A stretch of DNA of 64,000 nt from DATBGZ01 sp963803115 (GTDB taxonomy: Bacteria; Actinomycetota; Actinomycetes; Mycobacteriales; Micromonosporaceae), in assembly GCA_963803115.1 (NCBI GenBank), contig CAWDLN010000003.1, forward strand, positions 186,001-250,000, written 5' to 3'. Below, in pieces: positions 62,465 to 64,000 of the stretch. Under the pieces are notes generated by a model. It was given only the letters and a program-made list of their open reading frames with translations, did not search any database and was not told the origin of the DNA. The translations under genes and the position numbers were made by a program. Every line of letters starts with the position of its first letter. The stretch's first letter is position 1.

Positions 62465-63523
62465 ATGAGTCCGTCGAGAGAGGGAGCGCTTCGGGCCGGG
62501 CTGGTCGGGCTCGGCGCCATGGGCCGTAACCACGCGCGGGTGCTGGCGTCTCTGAGCGGGGTGGAGCTGGTCGCCGTCGTCGATCCCGCAGGCGACGCTG
62601 ATGGCGCCGCGCGCGGTGCGCCCGTCGTCGCGACGGTGGCGGAGATGCTCGACATCGGCGTCGACTATGCCGTGGTCGCGTGCCCGACCGGGATGCACGA
62701 GGAAGTGGGCCTGGCCCTCGCCGAGGCGGGCGTTGCGACCCTGATCGAGAAGCCGCTCGCGCCCAGCATCGCGTCGGCGCAGCGGCTGGTCGATGCGTTT
62801 GAGGACCGCGGCCTGCTCGGTGCGGTCGGCCACATCGAACGCTACAACCCGGCACTGCTCAGCGCTCGAGCGCGGCTGGAAGCCGGCGAGCTGGGCGAGG
62901 TCTTTCAGGTGGTTACCCGCCGCCAGGGTCCGTTCCCGCACCGGATCGCCGACGTCGGCGTGGTCATGGACCTGGCGACCCATGACATCGACCTGACCGC
63001 ATGGGTGACCGGCAGCGAGTACGCGACGGTGACGGCGCACACCGCGTCCCGCAGCGGCCGCCAGCACGAGGACATGGTCGTCGTCGTCGGCCAGCTCGCC
63101 GACGGCACGATGGTCAACCACCTGGTCAACTGGCTCAGCCCGCTGAAGGAGCGATCTACGGTCATCACCGGCGAGCGGGGGTGCTACGTGGCCGACACGC
63201 TCACCGGCGACCTGACCTTCTACGCCAACAGCGCGGTCGACACCGAGTGGGAGGCGCTGCGGACGTTCCGGGGCGTCGCCGAAGGCGACATGGTCCGCTA
63301 CGCGATTCCCAAGCGCGAGCCGCTGCTGGTGGAACACGAGCGCTTCCGCGACGCGGTCGAGGGCAAGCCGGACGGCATCGTCACACTGCGCCAGGGCCTG
63401 CGGACCGTGGAGGTCTCGGCCAGCGTGCTCGAGTCGGCGCAGACCGGAGCCACGGTCCGGCTCGCGGCCGCGCCAACCACCGCGCCCCGGCCACGTTCGG
63501 CCGCGCCTATCGCAACCCCCTGA
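62465..63523 (+). CDS. Gfo/Idh/MocA family nucleotide-sugar dehydrogenase
   Basis: A 352-residue NAD(P)-dependent oxidoreductase. RAGLVGLGAMGRNHARVLAS is the Rossmann loop, followed by VACPTGMHEEVGLALAEAGV, the catalytic-site IEKPLAPSIASAQRLV and VGHIERYNPALLSARARLEA. HDIDLTAWVTGSEY carries the His-Asp pair of the active site. The C-terminal tail is alanine- and proline-rich. Its place directly after a DegT-type aminotransferase resembles WlbA/WbpB with WbpE, where the dehydrogenase makes the 3-keto sugar and the aminotransferase adds nitrogen. The gene is intact; the ATG follows the aminotransferase stop by one base. Confidence 0.88.
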   Translation: MSPSREGALRAGLVGLGAMGRNHARVLASLSGVELVAVVDPAGDADGAARGAPVVATVAEMLDIGVDYAVVACPTGMHEEVGLALAEAGVATLIEKPLAPSIASAQRLVDAFEDRGLLGAVGHIERYNPALLSARARLEAGELGEVFQVVTRRQGPFPHRIADVGVVMDLATHDIDLTAWVTGSEYATVTAHTASRSGRQHEDMVVVVGQLADGTMVNHLVNWLSPLKERSTVITGERGCYVADTLTGDLTFYANSAVDTEWEALRTFRGVAEGDMVRYAIPKREPLLVEHERFRDAVEGKPDGIVTLRQGLRTVEVSASVLESAQTGATVRLAAAPTTAPRPRSAAPIATP

Positions 63524-63532
63524 TGCGTCGAC

Positions 63533-64000
63533 ATGGGACGTAACGGCCGCCCACGGGTGCTCTACCTGGCGTTCTTCTTCCCGCCCTCCCGCGGCAGTGG
63601 CGTCTACCGGGCCCGCGCCACGGCCAACCACCTCGCCGCCCAGGGTTGGGACGTCACGGTCCTCGCGGCTCCGACGTACTTTCTGCGTGAGCTCATCGGC
63701 TCGCACGACGAGGCGTTGGCGGCCACCGTCGACCCCCGCGTGCACGTCGTCCGCCCGGGAATGCGGTACTACGCCTGGGAACGGGACGTGCGACGGTTCA
63801 GCCGGTTTCGGGCGACGTTGCCAGCCGTGGCCCGTCGGCTGTACCGGTGGAACCTCGGCCACGTCTTCCCCGAGAAGTACTGGACCTGGGCGCTGAACAG
63901 CGTGATCCGGGCGCTGCGACTGCATGCGCGCGATCGTTTCGACCTCGTCGTCGCCACCGGCAACCCGTACGCCTCGTTCGCGGCGGCCTGGCTGGTCGGA
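63533..64000 (+). CDS. Glycosyltransferase (GT-B, family 4-like), N-terminal part; runs off the window
   Basis: From ATG 63533 the frame reads RPRVLYLAFFFPPSRGSGVY, RARATANHLAAQGWDVTVLA, FPEKYWTWALNSVIRALRLH and FDLVVATGNPYASFAAAWL, up to the window end (156 codons). This is the acceptor-half start of GT4/GT-B enzymes (PP..G.G.YR...), including those that extend surface glycans. It begins nine bases after the dehydrogenase stop and continues the polysaccharide operon. The nucleotide-sugar half lies outside the window. Confidence 0.8.
   Translation, partial: MGRNGRPRVLYLAFFFPPSRGSGVYRARATANHLAAQGWDVTVLAAPTYFLRELIGSHDEALAATVDPRVHVVRPGMRYYAWERDVRRFSRFRATLPAVARRLYRWNLGHVFPEKYWTWALNSVIRALRLHARDRFDLVVATGNPYASFAAAWLVG

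Noticed and set aside
1..64000. tRNA, rRNA, riboswitch and phage attachment sites
   Set aside because: No tRNA-like T-arm pattern, rRNA segment, TPP/cobalamin box or att-like duplication was recognised by eye; a covariance-model search would be needed to be certain.

Overview
The window is high-GC actinobacterial DNA. The gene families present fit a filamentous or Micromonosporaceae-like actinomycete: a conservon-type sensor kinase, a YczR/YczE pair, TIGR03085 and DUF1684 proteins, a HelD-type helicase, and a TTAAGAAGGG-type intergenic palindrome. The genus is an inference from gene content; no rRNA or tRNA gene was found to fix it.

Layout. (a) 1-2.5 kb: the start of a conservon signalling operon (cvnA and the first codons of cvnB). 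(b) 2.7-15.6 kb: a catabolic island. It holds a TetR and an IclR regulator, a citryl-CoA-lyase-like enzyme coupled to a CaiB/BaiF CoA-transferase, an aldehyde dehydrogenase, a thiamine-diphosphate enzyme, a complete TRAP transporter and a shikimate-dehydrogenase-like protein. It ends in a scar of broken genes (an internally deleted antiporter, a Gfo/Idh 5' fragment and a truncated type II dehydroquinase). (c) 15.9-28.1 kb: housekeeping and accessory genes: a YhaN/SbcC-like ATPase with only a stub of its nuclease partner, DUF1684, YczE and its MocR regulator, HelD, a long-chain acyl-CoA ligase, trehalose-6-phosphate synthase and a TIGR03085 protein. (d) 28.3-37.1 kb: two ABC half-exporters, a DUF559 gene bracketed by matched palindromes, a second ABC exporter, an IS110 element with a structured 5' leader, and a TetR regulator. 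(e) 37.2-50.1 kb: an acidic repeat protein, hisI-trpE-Trp membrane protein, a complete livJHMGF uptake operon, then trpC-trpB-trpA. (f) 50.1-64 kb: a surface-polysaccharide cluster with GDP-fucose synthesis (gmd, fcl), a WecG/TagA-type transferase, at least five further glycosyltransferases, a Wzm/Wzt-type ABC exporter, and an aminotransferase plus dehydrogenase pair for an amino sugar.

How the genes may work together. In the island, the TRAP system could import a carboxylate. The CoA-transferase would activate it, the lyase would release acetyl-CoA and a 2-oxo acid, and the TPP enzyme and aldehyde dehydrogenase would take the 2-oxo acid to the lower acid. In the right-hand cluster, nucleotide sugars are made, assembled by the glycosyltransferases and exported by the ABC pair.

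A caution about quality: roughly 30 reading-frame breaks lie between 14.7 and 61.7 kb, about 28 of them right of 28 kb, and they hit genes expected to be under strong selection (trpE, trpC, livF, the exporters). Most look like small indels in the assembly rather than true decay. The 14.4-15.6 kb scar is different because whole protein segments are missing there. Genes split by a frame break are typed as pseudogene below for bookkeeping, and each entry says whether an error is the likelier cause.
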